A stretch of 64,000 bases of DNA from contig CAMDAC010000005.1 in NCBI GenBank assembly GCA_945888325.1, positions 97,690-161,689 on the forward strand. Reading direction: 5' to 3'. Both the position numbers and the translations under genes were made by a program. Positions 33,211 through 42,146 of the stretch are shown here, one piece after another. The notes under the pieces were generated by a model. The model did no database searches. It saw only the letters and a list, made by a program, of their open reading frames with translations, and was not told where the DNA came from. Source of the DNA: Candidatus Sulfopaludibacter sp. SbA3. Its GTDB lineage: Bacteria > Pseudomonadota > Alphaproteobacteria > Caulobacterales > Hyphomonadaceae. Each line of letters starts with the position of its first letter. The first letter of the stretch is position 1.

Positions 33211-34197
33211 ATGGCACAGAACGTATCGCCTGAGCCGGCAAACGACAAACCCGAGGAAACAGGGCGGGTGGACGATAACGGAACGAACCGTTCAAATGTA
33301 ATGCCGATCTCGCATGAAGCGGCCCGGCAGCTGGACGCACACGGTCGCCGCCTGCGCGCCGACGAGATTTTCCGCACCGGCCAGTATGAGGGCGAAGAGC
33401 TCCGCATGGGCCAGGTGCTGCGCCGCGTTCGCGAAGCGCTGGACCTGAACCTGGGCGAGATATCGCGGTCGTCGCTGATCCGCGAGAACTTCCTGATGGC
33501 CATCGAGCGGATGGAACTGCAGACCATCGCGAAGGGCTATTTGGTCCCCTACCTGATCGCCTATTCGAAATATCTCGGCCTGCCGGAGCAGGATGTCGTG
33601 CAGCGCTATACGCGCGAGTGCGGCGCGGTCGAAGAGGTGAAAACCTCGGCGCCGGTTCCGAAACTGGGCAAGATCACGAAAACCGGCACCGGCCTGCCCA
33701 TTATCCTCGCGGGTGTGGGCGCGCTCCTGCTCTTCATTGCGGGCGGTGTCACCGCGGCCGTGCTGATGAACCGGGGTCCTGAAGAAGTGGTCTCGCCGAC
33801 GGTGGTTGCCGTCAGCGGCGCCCGCGACAGCCTGTTTGCCGAGAACGCGACCACCACCACCGTTCCGGCGGACCTGCCGCTCGAAATCGTTGCTGTCCGC
33901 CAGGCCTGGCTGGAAGTGCGCGGCGCCGATGGCACGATCTTCCTCAGCCGCACGATGGCTGCGGGCGAGAACTATTTCCCCCGCCTGAACGCCGGATGGA
34001 CCGTGTCGGCCCGCAATGGCGGCGCCTTTGAATGGCGCGCCGGCGACCTCGTGATAGGGCCGCTCGGACCCGAAGGCGCCCAGGTGTTCTCGATCAACGT
34101 GGACGACCAGCTGGTCCGCGCCGCTGAAGTCTCCGCCCAGATGGTGGCGGACGCAGAGGCGGCGACCGCGGCTGCGAGCGGCAACGCCACACGTTAG
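33211..34197 (+). CDS. RodZ-like helix-turn-helix membrane protein
   Basis: A 328-residue bitopic protein. The HTH_25-type domain spans about 65-135 (LRRVREALDLNLGEIS, then FLMAIERMELQTIAKGYLVPYL with the final Tyr/Pro-rich helix), the membrane segment is about 163-184, and a periplasmic beta domain (about 215-300) contains QAWLEVRGADGTIFLSRTM, typical of DUF4115. This architecture is that of RodZ, which links MreB to the wall elongation machinery. As in many proteobacteria it lies just upstream of ispG. Whether it is a full RodZ or a relative is uncertain. Confidence 0.82.
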   Translation: MAQNVSPEPANDKPEETGRVDDNGTNRSNVMPISHEAARQLDAHGRRLRADEIFRTGQYEGEELRMGQVLRRVREALDLNLGEISRSSLIRENFLMAIERMELQTIAKGYLVPYLIAYSKYLGLPEQDVVQRYTRECGAVEEVKTSAPVPKLGKITKTGTGLPIILAGVGALLLFIAGGVTAAVLMNRGPEEVVSPTVVAVSGARDSLFAENATTTTVPADLPLEIVAVRQAWLEVRGADGTIFLSRTMAAGENYFPRLNAGWTVSARNGGAFEWRAGDLVIGPLGPEGAQVFSINVDDQLVRAAEVSAQMVADAEAATAAASGNATR

Positions 34198-34268
34198 GCC
34201 CTTTACCTCAGGCCTGCCCGGCGCCACATGTGAGCTGACAGGAAGCCCGAAAGGCGCTGGATAGCCCG

Positions 34269-35402
34269 ATGAGTCACAATCCGATCCGCCCCTGGCGCAA
34301 TATCGAGCGCCGGAAGTCCCGCCAGATCCGTGTCGGCAACGTGCTGGTCGGGGGCGATGCGCCGATCGCCGTCCAGTCGATGACCAATACGCCCACCGAA
34401 GACGCAGGCGCGACGATTGACCAGATCATCCGCTGCGCCGAGGCCGGCGCGGATATCGTGCGCGTCTCGTGCCCGACCGAAGAGTCGACCAAGGCGATGC
34501 ACCAGATCGTCAAGGCGAGCCCGGTGCCGCTCGTGGCGGACATCCATTTCCACTACAAGCGCGGGATCGAAGCGGCTGACGCCGGCGCGGCCTGCCTGCG
34601 GATCAATCCCGGCAATATCGGCTCGCAGGCGCGGGTGAAGGAAGTGGTCGCGGCGGCGCGGGCGAATGGCTGCTCGATCCGGATCGGCGTGAATGGCGGC
34701 AGTCTCGAGCGGCATCTGCTGGAAAAGTATGGCGAGCCGTGCCCGGACGCGATGGTGGAATCCGCGCTGGACCACGCCCGCATTCTCGATGACCTCGGCT
34801 TCCACGAATACAAGATCTCGGTGAAGGCCTCGGACATGTTCCTGACCGTGGCGGCCTACCAGCTGCTGTCGGAAGCGACCGACGCGCCGCTGCATCTCGG
34901 CATTACGGAAGCCGGCGGACTTCGTACCGGTACGGTCAAATCCTCCATCGGCATGGGATCGCTGCTCTGGGCGGGGATTGGCGACACGATCCGCGTTTCG
35001 CTTTCGGCCGAGCCGGAAGAGGAAGTGAAAGTCGGCTTCGAGATGCTGAAGTCGCTGGGTCTGCGCACCCGCGGCGTCAACATCATCGCGTGCCCGAGCT
35101 GCGCGCGGCAGGGCTTCGACGTGATCCGCACCGTGGAGACACTGGAGAAGCGCCTCGCGCATATTTCCGAGCCGATTTCGCTGTCGATCATCGGCTGTGT
35201 GGTCAACGGGCCGGGCGAGGCGGCAATGACCGATCTCGGCTTTACCGGCGGCGGCAAGGACAGCGGCAAGATGTTCGTGAACGGACGGGCCGACCACAAT
35301 GTGTCGACCGCCGACATGGTGGAGCATATCGTCAAGCTGGTCGAGGACCGGGCCGCGAAGCTGAAGGCCGAGCGCGAGGCGGAGACGGTTCCGGCGGAGT
35401 AA
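34269..35402 (+). CDS. ispG: 4-hydroxy-3-methylbut-2-en-1-yl diphosphate synthase
   Basis: A 377-residue IspG (GcpE). The N-terminal TIM barrel starts [19 protein letters not shown]. The [4Fe-4S] ligands are Cys275 and Cys278 (ACPSCARQ), Cys310 ([10 protein letters not shown]) and Glu317, equivalent to the E. coli set. It converts MEcPP to HMBPP in the MEP isoprenoid pathway, providing precursors for ubiquinone and undecaprenyl lipids. Located behind the RodZ-like gene (71 nt). Confidence 0.96.
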   Translation: MSHNPIRPWRNIERRKSRQIRVGNVLVGGDAPIAVQSMTNTPTEDAGATIDQIIRCAEAGADIVRVSCPTEESTKAMHQIVKASPVPLVADIHFHYKRGIEAADAGAACLRINPGNIGSQARVKEVVAAARANGCSIRIGVNGGSLERHLLEKYGEPCPDAMVESALDHARILDDLGFHEYKISVKASDMFLTVAAYQLLSEATDAPLHLGITEAGGLRTGTVKSSIGMGSLLWAGIGDTIRVSLSAEPEEEVKVGFEMLKSLGLRTRGVNIIACPSCARQGFDVIRTVETLEKRLAHISEPISLSIIGCVVNGPGEAAMTDLGFTGGGKDSGKMFVNGRADHNVSTADMVEHIVKLVEDRAAKLKAEREAETVPAE

Positions 35403-35408
35403 GGGTGG

Positions 35409-35942
35409 TCAGGTAGGCCCACAGGTGCTGACCGGCACCAGCGCAGCCGCCGCATCATAGAGACCCTGAGACGGCGCAAGGCGGCGGATGAGGGCGAGCG
35501 CCTCCGGCTTCTTCACGGTGACCACATCCACGCCTTCGGCCGCTTCCACAGCCTGTCCCTCCAGAGCGACAATGATCATCCGGGCGCCTGGCGCGTCCAG
35601 CAGGCGGGCGTCGAGCGAGCCGGCATAGACATTGTCCGTGGACGCATCAAAGATCGAGAGCGAGCCATATTCCGGCCAGGTCGGCACGGAGAGCGTGATC
35701 GGGCCGCCGGAGACATCGATCACGCAGATGGCGTAGGCGAGATCCGGCGAAGGGCGCACGATGGTCTGGGTTTCAGGGGTCACGCGCGGGCTCATCTGCC
35801 AGGTGTGGACCGATATCCCGGAGCCGGTCATGCGCTCCCGGGCTTTCGACATGATGTAATCCGGCAGCGCGTTCAGCACGACGAAGTGCGCGGCGACGAG
35901 GCCGATGACGAAGGCGGAAAGGCCGATGGCGGGCAGGCGCAT
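35409..35942 (-). CDS. DUF1254-domain protein
   Basis: A 177-residue exported or membrane-anchored protein with an N-terminal hydrophobic segment (about 5-27). The core (AYAICVIDVSGGPITLSVP, YGSLSIFDASTDNVYAG) matches the DUF1254 half of the two-domain DUF1254-DUF1214 proteins. Function unknown; members are periplasmic and often near envelope genes. Its ATG overlaps the upstream DUF1214 stop by 1 nt, so the pair is one coupled unit with the two halves on separate polypeptides. Convergent with ispG (6 nt between stops). Confidence 0.78.
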   Translation of the reverse strand: MRLPAIGLSAFVIGLVAAHFVVLNALPDYIMSKARERMTGSGISVHTWQMSPRVTPETQTIVRPSPDLAYAICVIDVSGGPITLSVPTWPEYGSLSIFDASTDNVYAGSLDARLLDAPGARMIIVALEGQAVEAAEGVDVVTVKKPEALALIRRLAPSQGLYDAAAALVPVSTCGPT

Positions 35943-36547
35943 CAGTTGGCCTCCCTGCAGCCGAGCTTTTCGATGGAGGGCGCCTGGAGGACCCGTTCCG
36001 GATCGGCGATGAAGTCAGCGTCCGGCTTGTAGAGGCGCAGCGTCAGGTCGAAACTTCCGCCGGCGCGGCTGGACACCCAGCCCGATCCGGACTCCGAAGG
36101 GCTCGCCGACACGTCAAAGAACCAGTCGGCCGGGTCGCCCGCCGAGGCGGCATCGGTCAGGTCATAGGACAGGGCGTTGTCGGTATTGTCGGGCAGGTAG
36201 CTTTCCGAATTGTACAGCGTGATCGACCACCATTGCGCGGGCATTGCCGCGCCGCGGACGCGGTAGTCGCAGCTTTCGGCCAGGCGGTCCCCGGCGTCGT
36301 CGGTGTTGCGGGTGAAATAGACCGCCTCGTCCTTGGTGAGGGCGAGCAGACCGTGCCGGGCGACGCGGGCGCGGGTCCACGGATTGGCGGCCTCGGAGCC
36401 GATGGTCCAGTCGCTGGTCCAGCCGCTGACATCCACCGCCCCGCCGAACCGTGCGCCGGGGCCGACGATACCGGCGGCGGCCAGCGCGGTGCCGAGGCCC
36501 AGCAGGGCGCCCAGAAAGAGACCGACGAGGGCACTGACAATCTTCAT
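35942..36547 (-). CDS. DUF1214-domain protein
   Basis: A 201-residue exported protein with a long hydrophobic N-terminus (MKIVSALVGLFLGALLGLG). The domain contains LALTKDEAVYFTRNTDDAGD, WWSITLYNSESYLPDN, SYDLTD and a late LTLRLYKPD, as in DUF1214. It is probably periplasmic, anchored or secreted. It is first of the pair with the DUF1254 gene, whose product may be its partner. Divergent from the CE15-like esterase (123 nt). Confidence 0.8.
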   Translation of the reverse strand: MKIVSALVGLFLGALLGLGTALAAAGIVGPGARFGGAVDVSGWTSDWTIGSEAANPWTRARVARHGLLALTKDEAVYFTRNTDDAGDRLAESCDYRVRGAAMPAQWWSITLYNSESYLPDNTDNALSYDLTDAASAGDPADWFFDVSASPSESGSGWVSSRAGGSFDLTLRLYKPDADFIADPERVLQAPSIEKLGCREAN

Positions 36548-36670
36548 GCGAACACGCTATCGTGACCGCAACGGGATGCAAGCTGCAGGTGCGAAGACTG
36601 TCCGGGTCGGGCGGAAACGGCTAGCACTGGCCGCGTTCTGGCCGCGTAACGAGGGGATTTGAGGGGCGTC

Positions 36671-37963
36671 ATGTTTTTCCGGATTTTGCGATGGATCGGC
36701 CTCACCCTGCTGGCGGGCCTCACCCTGCTCGTGGCGTCCAGCTGCACGATGCTGGGGCTCAACTATGCGAGCCTCGACACCGCCAACAAGCCGGCCGCCG
36801 TGCCGGCGCTCGACATCGACCGGCTGATGACGACCGAAGGCCGGGCCGAGGCGATGCAGATGCTGGAGGATACGTTGTATGGTCCCTGGCCTCAGGGTCT
36901 GCCGGTCTCGGTGGGCGACTGGCGGATCATCAATCCGGACTACCTGGACGGACGGGGCACGCTTGAGGAGATCGACATCACGATCGGCCGGGGCGACGGC
37001 GCGCGTACCTTCCAGCTGGTGGCGGCCTTCCCGGCGGCAGCGCTCGCCAATCCGCTGGTGCTGAGCCAGACGTTCAGTTCGAACTGCGCGACCTTTCCGG
37101 GTGAGGCCGTCATGAGCGAGGACGGTGATCCGTGTACGGCGCGGGATTTCGGGCCGATGGCAAGCTTCATCGTCACGCAGCTTTTCGGCGAATACATCGC
37201 CGAGGCGCCGGTGGGCCTCTATTTTGATTCCGGCTTTGTTTATGCGAGCTTTCATGCCGGGGATTTCATCCCGGACAGCACGCAGCTTGCGCCGAAAGCC
37301 ATGGCCGAGCTTGACGCGGACGTGAACCCGACGAGCACCCTGATGGCCTGGGCCTACGCCTTCTCGGCGGCGATGGATGTGCTCGAAGATGATCCGCGCG
37401 TGGCCACGAACCATACCTCCGTGATGGGGCATTCGCGCCATGGCAAGGCGGCCTTGCTCGCGACGATCTGGGACCCGCGTATCGAAGCGGTGATTGCGCA
37501 CCAGTCCGGCTTTGCTGGGGCCTCGCTGTCGCGTTCGCCAACGGGCGAGCGCCTGGAGCGGATGGCAGAGACCTATCCACATTGGCTGGCGCCGGGCGCG
37601 CAGAAGTATGGCGATGATCCAAGCCTGCTGCCGTTCGACCAGCATCTCGTGCTGGCGCTGATCGCGCCGCGGCGGCTGTTCCTCGGCAATGCGCGGCGGG
37701 ACGTCTGGTCGGATCCGAACTCCAGCTACCGCGCGGCGCAGGCCGCGAGCGCGATGTGGGAAGCCTACGGCAAGCCAGGACTGAACGACGACGGCATGCG
37801 TTCATTTGACCCGACGGACGGCATCGTATGGTGGCTACGGGCCGGCGGGCACAGCATCGTGGACGATGACATCCCGGCCTTCATCTCGTTCCTGAAGGCG
37901 CGCCCGATGCCTGAGGCTCTGTCGTCCGCAATCGAGTTGCCAACAGCAGACGGCGCCCCCTAG
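36671..37963 (+). CDS. CE15-like alpha/beta-hydrolase lipoprotein
   Basis: A 430-residue exported hydrolase. The ATG at 36671 follows GAGGGG; a TTG four codons earlier is less likely. The N-terminus has a signal ending VASSC, giving a possible lipidated Cys25. The nucleophile elbow is VMGHSRHGKAALLA with Ser255, and HWLAPG and LRAGGHS provide the late His. This GxSRxGKAA form is characteristic of glucuronoyl esterases (CE15), which cleave ester bonds between glucuronoxylan and lignin. Plain esterase activity is the safe prediction. No other plant-polysaccharide gene is nearby. Confidence 0.8.
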   Translation: MFFRILRWIGLTLLAGLTLLVASSCTMLGLNYASLDTANKPAAVPALDIDRLMTTEGRAEAMQMLEDTLYGPWPQGLPVSVGDWRIINPDYLDGRGTLEEIDITIGRGDGARTFQLVAAFPAAALANPLVLSQTFSSNCATFPGEAVMSEDGDPCTARDFGPMASFIVTQLFGEYIAEAPVGLYFDSGFVYASFHAGDFIPDSTQLAPKAMAELDADVNPTSTLMAWAYAFSAAMDVLEDDPRVATNHTSVMGHSRHGKAALLATIWDPRIEAVIAHQSGFAGASLSRSPTGERLERMAETYPHWLAPGAQKYGDDPSLLPFDQHLVLALIAPRRLFLGNARRDVWSDPNSSYRAAQAASAMWEAYGKPGLNDDGMRSFDPTDGIVWWLRAGGHSIVDDDIPAFISFLKARPMPEALSSAIELPTADGAP

Positions 37964-37998
37964 AACTACCGCCGGACAAGCTGTTGGGAGGCAGTTTC

Positions 37999-38424
37999 AT
38001 GGAGATGACCGAATTCCTTAAACCGGTGCTGGCGCTGGTGATCTGGACCTGCGTGATGTGGTTCTGGATGTATGCGACCCGGATCCCGGCCATGCAGAAG
38101 GCCAAGATCGAGATGAAGGGCGCGCACCCGGACCTGGACCTTTCGGTCCTTCCCGGGCCGGTGCGGGCGGCAGCCGACAATTACAATCACCTGCACGAAC
38201 AGCCGGTCATCTTTTACGCCCTGATGTTCTTCATCGCGATAACGGGCGGGGCCGATCCCGTCTCGCTGATGGTTGCCTGGGCGTATGTCGGGCTGCGGGT
38301 CGTGCATTCCTTCGTCCAGGTCCTCCTCGGGATCATTCCGCTGCGGTTCCTGACATTCCTTCTGAGCTCAGTCTGCCTGTTCGTGCTGGCCGGCAAGGAA
38401 GCGCTCCGGGTCTTCGCAGGCTAA
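37999..38424 (+). CDS. MAPEG-family membrane protein
   Basis: A 141-residue integral membrane protein with four hydrophobic segments. The helix-2 signature NYNHLHEQPVIFYALMF (about 61-77) and the later YVGLRVVHSFVQ are typical of MAPEG (membrane-associated eicosanoid/glutathione metabolism) proteins. Eukaryotic members act as glutathione transferases; bacterial functions are mostly unknown. ATG 37999 is preceded by GGGAGG 8 nt upstream. Confidence 0.85.
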   Translation: MEMTEFLKPVLALVIWTCVMWFWMYATRIPAMQKAKIEMKGAHPDLDLSVLPGPVRAAADNYNHLHEQPVIFYALMFFIAITGGADPVSLMVAWAYVGLRVVHSFVQVLLGIIPLRFLTFLLSSVCLFVLAGKEALRVFAG

Positions 38425-38474
38425 CTGCGGGCTCGAGGCTTCCAAGCGGCGTGAAACCGGATTAAAGGGCGGCC

Positions 38475-39551
38475 ATGTCCTCCCTTTCAATTACACGTCT
38501 CCAGCAGGTGATCGACCGGTTCGAGGAGGTCGAGGCCCGCATGGGCGCGACCTCCGATTCCAAGGAAATCATTGCCCTGTCCAAGGAGCATTCCGAGCTC
38601 CGCCCCGTCGTGGAGAAGGCGCGCCAGGTGCTGACCGCCCGGCGCGGGCTGGCCGATGCCCAGGCGCTGGAATCCGCCGGCGACTCCGAAATGGCGGAAC
38701 TCGCCCGGATGGAGATTCAAGAGATCAAGGACATCCTGCCAACGCTTGAACAGGAAATGCAGATCCTGCTGCTGCCCAAGGATGTCGATGACAAGGCCGA
38801 CATCGTACTGGAGTTGCGGGCCGGCACCGGCGGCGACGAGGCGGCACTGTTCGCCGGCGACCTGTGGCGGATGTACATGCGCTATGCGCAGATCAATGGC
38901 TGGAAGGTCGAGATCGTCGACGCCTCGGAAGGCGAGGCGGGCGGCTACAAGGAGATCATCGCCAACGTGTCGGGTGACGGCGTGTTCGGGCGGATGAAAT
39001 GGGAAAGCGGCGTGCACCGGGTGCAGCGCGTGCCGGCCACGGAAACGCAGGGCCGCATCCATACCTCGGCGGCGACGGTGGCGGTTTTGCCTGCGCCGGA
39101 GAATATCGAGATCGAGGTGAAGGCCGAAGACATCCGCATCGACACGATGCGCTCGTCCGGCGCCGGCGGCCAGCACGTCAACACGACCGACTCTGCGGTC
39201 CGCATCACCCACTTGCCGACCGGCATCATGGTCACGAGTTCGGAGAAGTCCCAGCACGTCAACCGCGAGAAGGCGATGGACCAGCTGAAGATCCGCCTCT
39301 ACGAGCGCGAGCGCGCCGAGAAGGATGCGGCGCGCTCGGAAGCGCGTTCCAGCCAGATCGGCTCGGGTGACCGCAGCCAGAAAGTTCGCACCTACAACTA
39401 TCCGGAAAACCGTCTGACCGATCACCGGATCGGCCTGACGCTCTATTCGCTCGACCGGATCGTGACCGGCGACAAGCTCAACGATGTCGTGGAAGCTCTG
39501 ATCACGGAAGATCAGGCGCGCAAGCTGGCCGCGATGGAGGAAGGCGCCTGA
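38475..39551 (+). CDS. prfA: Peptide chain release factor 1
   Basis: A 358-residue class I release factor. The stop-codon reading PxT motif is RVPATE (187-189) and the universal GGQ is at 231-233 in [18 protein letters not shown]1 recognises UAA and UAG and triggers peptidyl-tRNA hydrolysis; its GGQ glutamine is methylated by PrmC. prmC follows immediately, as in most bacteria. Confidence 0.97.
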   Translation: MSSLSITRLQQVIDRFEEVEARMGATSDSKEIIALSKEHSELRPVVEKARQVLTARRGLADAQALESAGDSEMAELARMEIQEIKDILPTLEQEMQILLLPKDVDDKADIVLELRAGTGGDEAALFAGDLWRMYMRYAQINGWKVEIVDASEGEAGGYKEIIANVSGDGVFGRMKWESGVHRVQRVPATETQGRIHTSAATVAVLPAPENIEIEVKAEDIRIDTMRSSGAGGQHVNTTDSAVRITHLPTGIMVTSSEKSQHVNREKAMDQLKIRLYERERAEKDAARSEARSSQIGSGDRSQKVRTYNYPENRLTDHRIGLTLYSLDRIVTGDKLNDVVEALITEDQARKLAAMEEGA

Positions 39552-39571
39552 GCGTCCTGAATTTCGAACAG

Positions 39572-40414
39572 ATGATCCGGGCCGCCGCAGAACGCCTGCG
39601 GGCCGCCGGTATCGACAACCCGCGCCATGATGCGCAACTCCTGATGATCGAGGCCTTCGGCGATACACGCGCTGCGCTGATCACCGCCGCGCATGCGGTT
39701 GTGCCAGACGAAGTGCGGGCGCGGTTTGAAGCGTCCGTCGTGCGCCGCGAAGCGCGCGAGCCGTTGCAGCATATTCTCGGCTGGACGGGATTCTACGGAC
39801 TGGAGCTGAAGACCGATGCGCGCGCTTTGATCCCGCGGCCGGACAGCGAGTGCGCGGTCGAGGTGGCGCTGGCGCTGGTGCCGGAAAAGGGCAGGCTGGA
39901 GATTGCCGATCTGGGGACGGGGTCGGGCTGCCTGCTCGCGGCCTTGCTCGCCAACCTGCCGGACGCAGACGGGACGGGGGTGGAAGCCGATCCCGCGGCT
40001 GCTTCGCTTGCCCGGGAGAACTTCGCGCTCTGCGGTCTGGAAGCGCGCGCTTCTGTGTTCGAGGGAAGGTGGAGTGACTGGACCGGCTGGAAGACCGCCG
40101 ACCTGATCATCTCCAACCCGCCCTACATCCCGACGCAGGTGATCGAATCGCTGGAGCCGGAGGTGAAGGATTTCGACCCGGCCGCCGCCCTCGATGGCGG
40201 CGCGGACGGGCTCGCAGCCTACCGGGAAATCATCCGCCTCGGCGGGACCTACCTGAAACGGCGCGTGCCGCTTGTGCTCGAAATCGGGCATGACCAGCGC
40301 GCTGCCGTGCACGCCCTTCTGGCGGAGGCGAGGTTTACCGAAATGGGACACCGCCTTGATCTTGGGGGAAATGATCGCTGCGTGTGGGGGCTGGCGCCCG
40401 GCCGGGCCAACTGA
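39572..40414 (+). CDS. prmC: Release-factor glutamine methyltransferase
   Basis: A 280-residue SAM methyltransferase. The N-terminal helical substrate domain is followed by PLQHILGWTGFYGLELKTD (part of the family signature), IADLGTGSGCLLAALL (SAM motif, about 111-126) and NPPY (182-185), the catalytic motif for amide N5-methylation of RF1 and RF2 GGQ. ATG 39572 is a conservative start. The frame is open back to a CTG at 39548 that overlaps the prfA stop and would add LSVLNFEQ, resembling usual PrmC starts, so a CTG start is possible. Confidence 0.94.
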   Translation: MIRAAAERLRAAGIDNPRHDAQLLMIEAFGDTRAALITAAHAVVPDEVRARFEASVVRREAREPLQHILGWTGFYGLELKTDARALIPRPDSECAVEVALALVPEKGRLEIADLGTGSGCLLAALLANLPDADGTGVEADPAAASLARENFALCGLEARASVFEGRWSDWTGWKTADLIISNPPYIPTQVIESLEPEVKDFDPAAALDGGADGLAAYREIIRLGGTYLKRRVPLVLEIGHDQRAAVHALLAEARFTEMGHRLDLGGNDRCVWGLAPGRAN

Positions 40415-40621
40415 TTTTCCGCTTGGCGCCGGGCGCGTTCCACAGTAGAACCTTACGGGCGAGGGGCAGTCTGCCGGAGAGGCAGATAATTAACGCTGCC
40501 TTCGTTCGGGTTCGGTGGAAACGGATAAGTCCCTCCCCAATCCCGCCTGCAAGCAAGATGACCATTCGAAAACTTGGCTTGCCGGTGACCGCTGGTTTAC
40601 GAACACAGGACAAGACCATTC

Positions 40622-41443
40622 ATGAAACGCTCACGCGGTCGCAACAGGCGCCCAGGCGGAAATCAACAGAACGCCTTCAACAATCCGAACCGTCACTTTG
40701 AAAGTGTCGGCCCGGATGTGAAGATCCGCGGTTCGGCCCAGCAGGTGCTCGAGAAGTACCAGCAATATGCGCGCGACGCCCACACCAGCGGCGACCGGGT
40801 CCTGTCCGAGGCCTATTTCCAGTATGCGGAACATTATCAACGCATCGTTGCCAAGCAGACGGACGCCCGCAACCAGCAGCAGGGCGGCCAGCCGCAACAG
40901 AACCGCAACAATAACGGGAATGGTAACGGCAACGGAAACGGAAACGGCAATGGCCCGCGCGACGACCGTGACCCGCGTGGCAACAATGACCGCGATCCGC
41001 GCGGCGGCAGCAACGAAGACCAGAACCAGGGTTATGACGATCAGGGCGAAGCGGAAGTCGTGACGCCGATGAGCGCCCGCCGCAATGACGAGGAAGAATC
41101 CGATTCGCTGCGTGTCATCGACCGCGACGATGACCGGGACGAAGTGACTGATTCGAGTGAAGCCGCGCCGGCAGAGGCCCGCGGTGACCGTCAGGGCGGT
41201 GACAAGAACCGTCGTCCGCGTAAGCCTTACCGCCCGCGCGAAGACGGCGCCGCCAGCGAAGATCGCCCGCCCCGCGAGGAGCGCGCCCCGCGCGAGCCGC
41301 GTGAGCCCCGCGAACCACGTCCGCCGCGTGAACCGGTGGCCGAAGTGGTTTCCGAGACCGACGGCGTGATGAAAACTCTGTCCCGCGGCCGCCGCAAACC
41401 GGCGCCGGAAGAAGGCGCCCCCGCGCCAGAGACGACGGACTAG
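40622..41443 (+). CDS. DUF4167-domain protein, disordered C-terminus
   Basis: A 273-residue basic, low-complexity protein. The conserved DUF4167 core is the first about 80 residues (KRSRGRNRRPGG, ending HYQRIVAKQ with the SGDRVLSEAYFQYAEHY helix). The rest is intrinsically disordered: an Asn-Gly tract encoded by a six-base-unit microsatellite (about 40917-40958), acidic stretches, and Arg-Glu-Pro repeats (REPREPREPRP). Likely nucleic-acid binding. Its place next to prfA-prmC is conserved in alphaproteobacteria. Function unknown. The 207-nt spacer before it (40415-40621) holds no gene. Confidence 0.85.
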   Translation: MKRSRGRNRRPGGNQQNAFNNPNRHFESVGPDVKIRGSAQQVLEKYQQYARDAHTSGDRVLSEAYFQYAEHYQRIVAKQTDARNQQQGGQPQQNRNNNGNGNGNGNGNGNGPRDDRDPRGNNDRDPRGGSNEDQNQGYDDQGEAEVVTPMSARRNDEEESDSLRVIDRDDDRDEVTDSSEAAPAEARGDRQGGDKNRRPRKPYRPREDGAASEDRPPREERAPREPREPREPRPPREPVAEVVSETDGVMKTLSRGRRKPAPEEGAPAPETTD

Positions 41444-41450
41444 TGCGTTG

Positions 41451-41957
41451 ATGATCCGGGCCGCCCATCGCGGCGATCTTGATCAGTTGACAGAGCTTGG
41501 CCGGGAGACGTTTTCGCAGACGTTCGGGGCGCTCTATTCTGCCGAGGATTTGTCGAGTTTTCTCGACGCCAGCCATTCGCCGGACCTGTACCGAGACTGG
41601 CTCAGCGATCCGGCGGTTGATCTCTGGATACTTGAGGACGAGGCCGCGGTCGCAGTCGGTTACGCGATGCTCCGGCCCTGTCACCTTCCGGTCGATACCA
41701 TGCCGCCCGGCGCGCTGGAACTATCCCGGATCTACCTGCTCGCCCATGCACAGGGCGGCGGACGGGGGAGCGCTCTCTTGAACACCGTTCTGGAACGCGT
41801 CGAGGAACGCGGGCGTCCGGCTCTGTTCCTGAGTGTCTTTTCCGGCAACACGGGTGCCCAGAGGCTTTATGCCCGCCATGGCTTCCGACACGTGGGCGAG
41901 TACCTGTTTGAAGTCGGGGAGCAGCGTGACCGCGAATTCATCTGGCGCCGGGACTGA
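41451..41957 (+). CDS. GNAT-family N-acetyltransferase
   Basis: A 168-residue GNAT protein. ATG 41451 is preferred over the preceding TTG. Motif A for acetyl-CoA appears as LLAHAQGGGRGSALL, and the strand-helix end as NTGAQRLYARHGFRHVGEYLF, as in RimI-like and spermidine-type acetyltransferases. It acetylates an amine or protein N-terminus; the substrate cannot be deduced. It is 5 nt after the DUF4167 stop (TAG at 41441-41443) and is followed by a strong terminator. Confidence 0.87.
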   Translation: MIRAAHRGDLDQLTELGRETFSQTFGALYSAEDLSSFLDASHSPDLYRDWLSDPAVDLWILEDEAAVAVGYAMLRPCHLPVDTMPPGALELSRIYLLAHAQGGGRGSALLNTVLERVEERGRPALFLSVFSGNTGAQRLYARHGFRHVGEYLFEVGEQRDREFIWRRD

Positions 41958-41996
41958 AATGCGCCACTAGGTATAAACCCTGCGACCAGATGCCAG

Positions 41997-42028
41997 CGCC
42001 CCGCCCTCATCGGCGGGGCGTTTCATTT
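41997..42028 (+). terminator. Rho-independent terminator before clpB
   Basis: CGCCCCGCC (41997-42005) and GGCGGGGCG (42012-42020) form a 9-bp perfect stem with a 6-nt loop, followed by TTTCATTT. It closes the prfA-to-GNAT unit. Confidence 0.85.
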
Positions 42029-42039
42029 GCGGGCAGATG

Positions 42040-42068
42040 CTTGCGCCGGGCGGGCAGCCTTCCCAAAT
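42040..42068 (+). promoter_or_regulatory. Candidate heat-shock (RpoH) promoter of clpB
   Basis: CTTGCGC (42040-42046) and CCCAAAT (42062-42068) are separated by 15 nt, close to the RpoH pattern CTTGAAA-N13-17-CCCATNT. It lies 79 nt before the clpB ATG, directly after the terminator of the previous operon. Heat-shock control of clpB is expected from other proteobacteria. Confidence 0.55.
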
Positions 42069-42146
42069 TCCCCTCAACAGACTGGCCGCCGCTGAGCGGG
42101 GCCGGACAGGACCCTTCAATCTGCCTTTCACAGGGGATGCAAAACC

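Noticed and set aside
40917..40958. Repeats in DUF4167 as a CRISPR array.
   Set aside because: They are a six-base microsatellite encoding Asn-Gly inside an intact reading frame, with no spacers.
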